From Vulcanimicrobiia bacterium (GTDB taxonomy: Bacteria > Eremiobacterota > Eremiobacteria > Baltobacterales > Baltobacteraceae): a stretch of 14,489 bases of DNA. The notes below the pieces were generated by a model. The model was not told the DNA's origin and made no database searches. It worked only from the letters and a program-made list of their open reading frames with translations. Below are positions 12,632 to 14,489 of the stretch, piece by piece (within the stretch, counting starts at the first letter, position 1; every line of letters begins with the position of its first letter). Both the position numbers and the translations under genes were made by a program. The stretch lies in contig JAMXLG010000068.1 in the NCBI GenBank assembly GCA_024281135.1, positions 1 to 14,489 of the forward strand. Reading direction: 5' to 3'.

Positions 12632-14254
12632 ATGGCAAACTTCGATCCGCTGGCCGCTTTTGCACTCCAGGCAGTTGCGAATGCCCAGGCGGCGATTGAA
12701 GAATCGACGCTCAATCTCGGCGCGCTGCTCGGTGAGTTTCAGGCACAACTCTCGGTCGGTGATGTGCTGAGCGCAACAGTATTGCCGGCGCAAGACGGCA
12801 CCGACCGCATTTCGCTGCTCGGCCAAACATTGACCGCACAATTGCCGCCCGGCATCAATCCGGGCGAAACGATTGCGCTGCAAGTAACGGGCTTTACGAG
12901 CACTGCCATCATCGTACGTAATTTAGGACCCGCCGATCCGGAGAATCTGCCGGAGCCCCCGCAGCAGCCACCGGCAGCACCGGCACCGCCTTCACCGCAA
13001 GCGTCCGTCGCGCCACCGCGCGAAATCTTCGTTGCTGCCTCCGTACGGCCGCAATCCGCGCAAGTGCCGCCACCGCTCGTCTCCACATCGCAACCCACAG
13101 CACCACATGCGCCGGTCGATGTGGAAGCGCGATTGATCGCGACGCGAGCGAGTACGACGATCGGTGCACCGTCGATAAAACAACCGCTTTCGCCGCCGCG
13201 CGTCCCTGAAGGCGTGAACGTGCAAACGGCAGTGACACGCGTTGCGGTAGAACAGCCACAACGGACACAGCAAACTTCGCCACCGGCAACACCGGAAACC
13301 GCGCTGCTTGCGCGTCTGCGCGTGCCCGTTACGCCTGCAACCATTGCGGCCGCGAAACTCGTCGAGGCGGCCACGCGCAACATGACCAGCGCATATCAAA
13401 GGCTCGATACACTCCTTGCGAGGCTGCCCGCCGACCCCCGCACCGCGTTGTTGCGCTCGACCCTTGCGTTCGTCGCGCGACTCGATTTGCGAAATACACG
13501 CGCGTTGCCCGAACAAATTGCATCGTACGTTTCGAATGTGGTGACCAGCGCGGAATCAAAGATCGCGCAGATCGTGCGCGCGTGGATCGAAGCCGATGTA
13601 GCGCCGGATCCTCAAACACCGCAGCAACCGCAACCGTCTGCAAACAGCCAAGTTCGACTGCCGGAGGCGTCGGTCGTACCGGTCGCGACTGCAGCTAGCA
13701 CCGCAGAACGAAGCGTCGCGCTCGAACATGATGTCAAAACCGCGTTACTTCAGCTCGTTGCCGATCCACCGTCCGGAAGTTCACCGCAACTCGTTCAGGC
13801 GTTGCGCGATGCGTTGACGGCAACGACCGCCGTGCAGCTCAATGCCCTGACACCGGAGTACAACGCGCGCAATACGATCACGATCCCGTTGCCCGCATAT
13901 TTCTATGACGGAGGGGCACCGGCGCAGTTGCGGATCTCGCGCGATGCACCGAACGGTAAGAATGGCCTCAATGCGGATAATTTTCACATCGCGTTCGTGC
14001 TCGATACAAAATCGCTCGGGACGGTTGCGATCGATTTACAAACCGTCGGTCGCAGCGTGAGCGTCGATGTAAAAACGGAAACGCCGCGTTCGGCAGATCG
14101 TTTCCGCACGTCGCTCGGCGACTTGCGCGGACGTCTCGAATCGATGCACTACCGTGTTGCTGCAATGGCCGCTGGACTCGTTCCGAAGACGAAGTCCAAG
14201 GCTGAGCCCCAGCAACCGCCACTGCGCACATCGAATGTGGACATGAAAGCATGA
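12632..14254 (+). CDS. fliK: FliK-like flagellar hook-length control protein
   Basis: A hook-length ruler that is exported and then switches the export apparatus to filament substrates by contacting FlhB. It has 540 residues. Residues 40-98 form a small beta-rich domain (VGDVLSATVLPAQDGTDRI, then LPPGINPGETIALQVTG) seen at the front of many Firmicutes-type FliK homologues. A long Pro/Ala/Gln-rich disordered region follows (about 101-230). A helical middle (230-320) and a second Pro-rich linker (325-345) come next. The FliK C-terminal domain is at about 413-515 (ITIPLPAYFYDGG, FHIAFVLDTKSLGTVAIDLQ, then VSVDVKTETPRSADRFRTSL), which is the T3S4 substrate-switch fold. The ATG at 12632 lacks a ribosome site and lies 9 nt after the previous stop. 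The stop overlaps the next gene as ATGA. The symbol is assigned by architecture and context, as FliK sequences diverge quickly. Confidence 0.85.
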   Translation: MANFDPLAAFALQAVANAQAAIEESTLNLGALLGEFQAQLSVGDVLSATVLPAQDGTDRISLLGQTLTAQLPPGINPGETIALQVTGFTSTAIIVRNLGPADPENLPEPPQQPPAAPAPPSPQASVAPPREIFVAASVRPQSAQVPPPLVSTSQPTAPHAPVDVEARLIATRASTTIGAPSIKQPLSPPRVPEGVNVQTAVTRVAVEQPQRTQQTSPPATPETALLARLRVPVTPATIAAAKLVEAATRNMTSAYQRLDTLLARLPADPRTALLRSTLAFVARLDLRNTRALPEQIASYVSNVVTSAESKIAQIVRAWIEADVAPDPQTPQQPQPSANSQVRLPEASVVPVATAASTAERSVALEHDVKTALLQLVADPPSGSSPQLVQALRDALTATTAVQLNALTPEYNARNTITIPLPAYFYDGGAPAQLRISRDAPNGKNGLNADNFHIAFVLDTKSLGTVAIDLQTVGRSVSVDVKTETPRSADRFRTSLGDLRGRLESMHYRVAAMAAGLVPKTKSKAEPQQPPLRTSNVDMKA

Positions 14255-14489
14255 GCGGCTTTTTTGATTTTCGCAAACGCGTGTTCAAACGTCCGGCCGC
14301 GGCGGCATTGCAGTACGATCCGCTCAAACCGGAGCCGCCGCAGGTGGTCGCCGTCGGACGCGGCGTCACGGCCGAAGAGATCGTTCGGGTTGCGAAAGAA
14401 CACAACGTTCCCCTTTACGAAGATGCGGGGCTCGTTGAAGCGCTGGCGCGATTGGACATCGCCGATTGCGTGCCGCGCGAACTCTATGC
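14251..14489 (+). CDS. FlhB C-terminal-domain protein (FlhX/YlqH-like), 3' end off the window
   Basis: The first 79 codons are present. After a basic N-terminus (MSGFFDFRKRVFKRP) the sequence goes straight to ALQYDPLKPEPPQVVAVGRG (19-38), then VTAEEIVRVAKEHNVPLYED, AGLVEALARLDIADCVPRELY. This is the post-cleavage cytoplasmic subdomain (PTH side) of the FlhB/YscU export-switch family, without the transmembrane half and without the autocleavage NPTH motif. Standalone proteins of this type (B. subtilis YlqH, FlhX) are known and can substitute for the cleaved FlhB fragment. Its overlap with fliK by 4 nt fits a hook-switch role, since FliK acts on exactly this domain. The end of the protein is not visible. 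Confidence 0.88.
   Translation, partial: MSGFFDFRKRVFKRPAAAALQYDPLKPEPPQVVAVGRGVTAEEIVRVAKEHNVPLYEDAGLVEALARLDIADCVPRELY

Noticed and set aside
1..14489. CRISPR arrays, tRNA or rRNA genes, insertion sequences, integrases or toxin-antitoxin pairs.
   Set aside because: Looked for on both strands; no regularly spaced repeats, tRNA-like cloverleaf, transposase motifs or small paired toxin genes could be supported.

Overview
The window is a bacterial chromosome segment with moderately high GC, dense coding and mostly short intergenic gaps. It looks like core genome with one small resistance-type module. Nothing in it points to phage, plasmid or IS origin. No marker here fixes the phylum. The flagellar order (fliA, a small Gln/Ala-rich protein, fliK, an FlhB-tail protein) and an attenuated rplJL leader recall Firmicutes-like arrangements. 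The codon style, Tat-exported carbonic anhydrase, K+-independent H+-PPase and geranylgeranyl-reductase-type flavoprotein would suit an uncultured soil or acid-habitat lineage such as Eremiobacterota/WPS-2. That placement is a guess.

Layout. 1-392 (minus): N-terminal part of a Tat-exported beta-carbonic anhydrase, cut by the left edge. 393-682: divergent spacer holding a ribosomal protein L10 leader with a kink-turn-like L10 site, a proposed antiterminator and an intrinsic terminator. An interspersed-repeat unit sits in its variable arm. 683-1609: rplJ and rplL, then a strong terminator. 1678-2181: a CcdC/DUF1453-like membrane protein. 2205-4497: a VOC-family protein divergent from a TetR regulator and a TetA-like MFS exporter, with a perfect 12+12 bp palindrome between them. 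4510-5274 (minus): secreted M48 metalloprotease. 5359-8077 (minus): soluble pyrophosphatase followed by the membrane H+-pumping pyrophosphatase, closed by a terminator. 8196-9401: FAD-dependent geranylgeranyl reductase family protein. 9423-14489: cheR, cheB, flagellar sigma factor fliA, a small conserved flagellar-cluster protein, fliK, and an FlhB-C-terminal-domain protein cut by the right edge.

How the genes work together. L10 and L12 build the ribosomal stalk, and the leader probably lets L10(L12)4 limit its own transcription. TetR probably controls both its own exporter operon and the divergent VOC gene through one operator. The two pyrophosphatases draw on the same PPi pool, one as heat and one as proton gradient. 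The right third is a motility block: adaptation enzymes (CheR/CheB), the late flagellar sigma factor, and parts of the hook-length/export-switch machinery.

I see no clearly new defence or biosynthetic system. The most distinctive signals are regulatory: the L10 leader carrying an inserted repeat, the symmetric divergent promoter/operator with apparently leaderless starts, and the long fliA overlap with the next gene.
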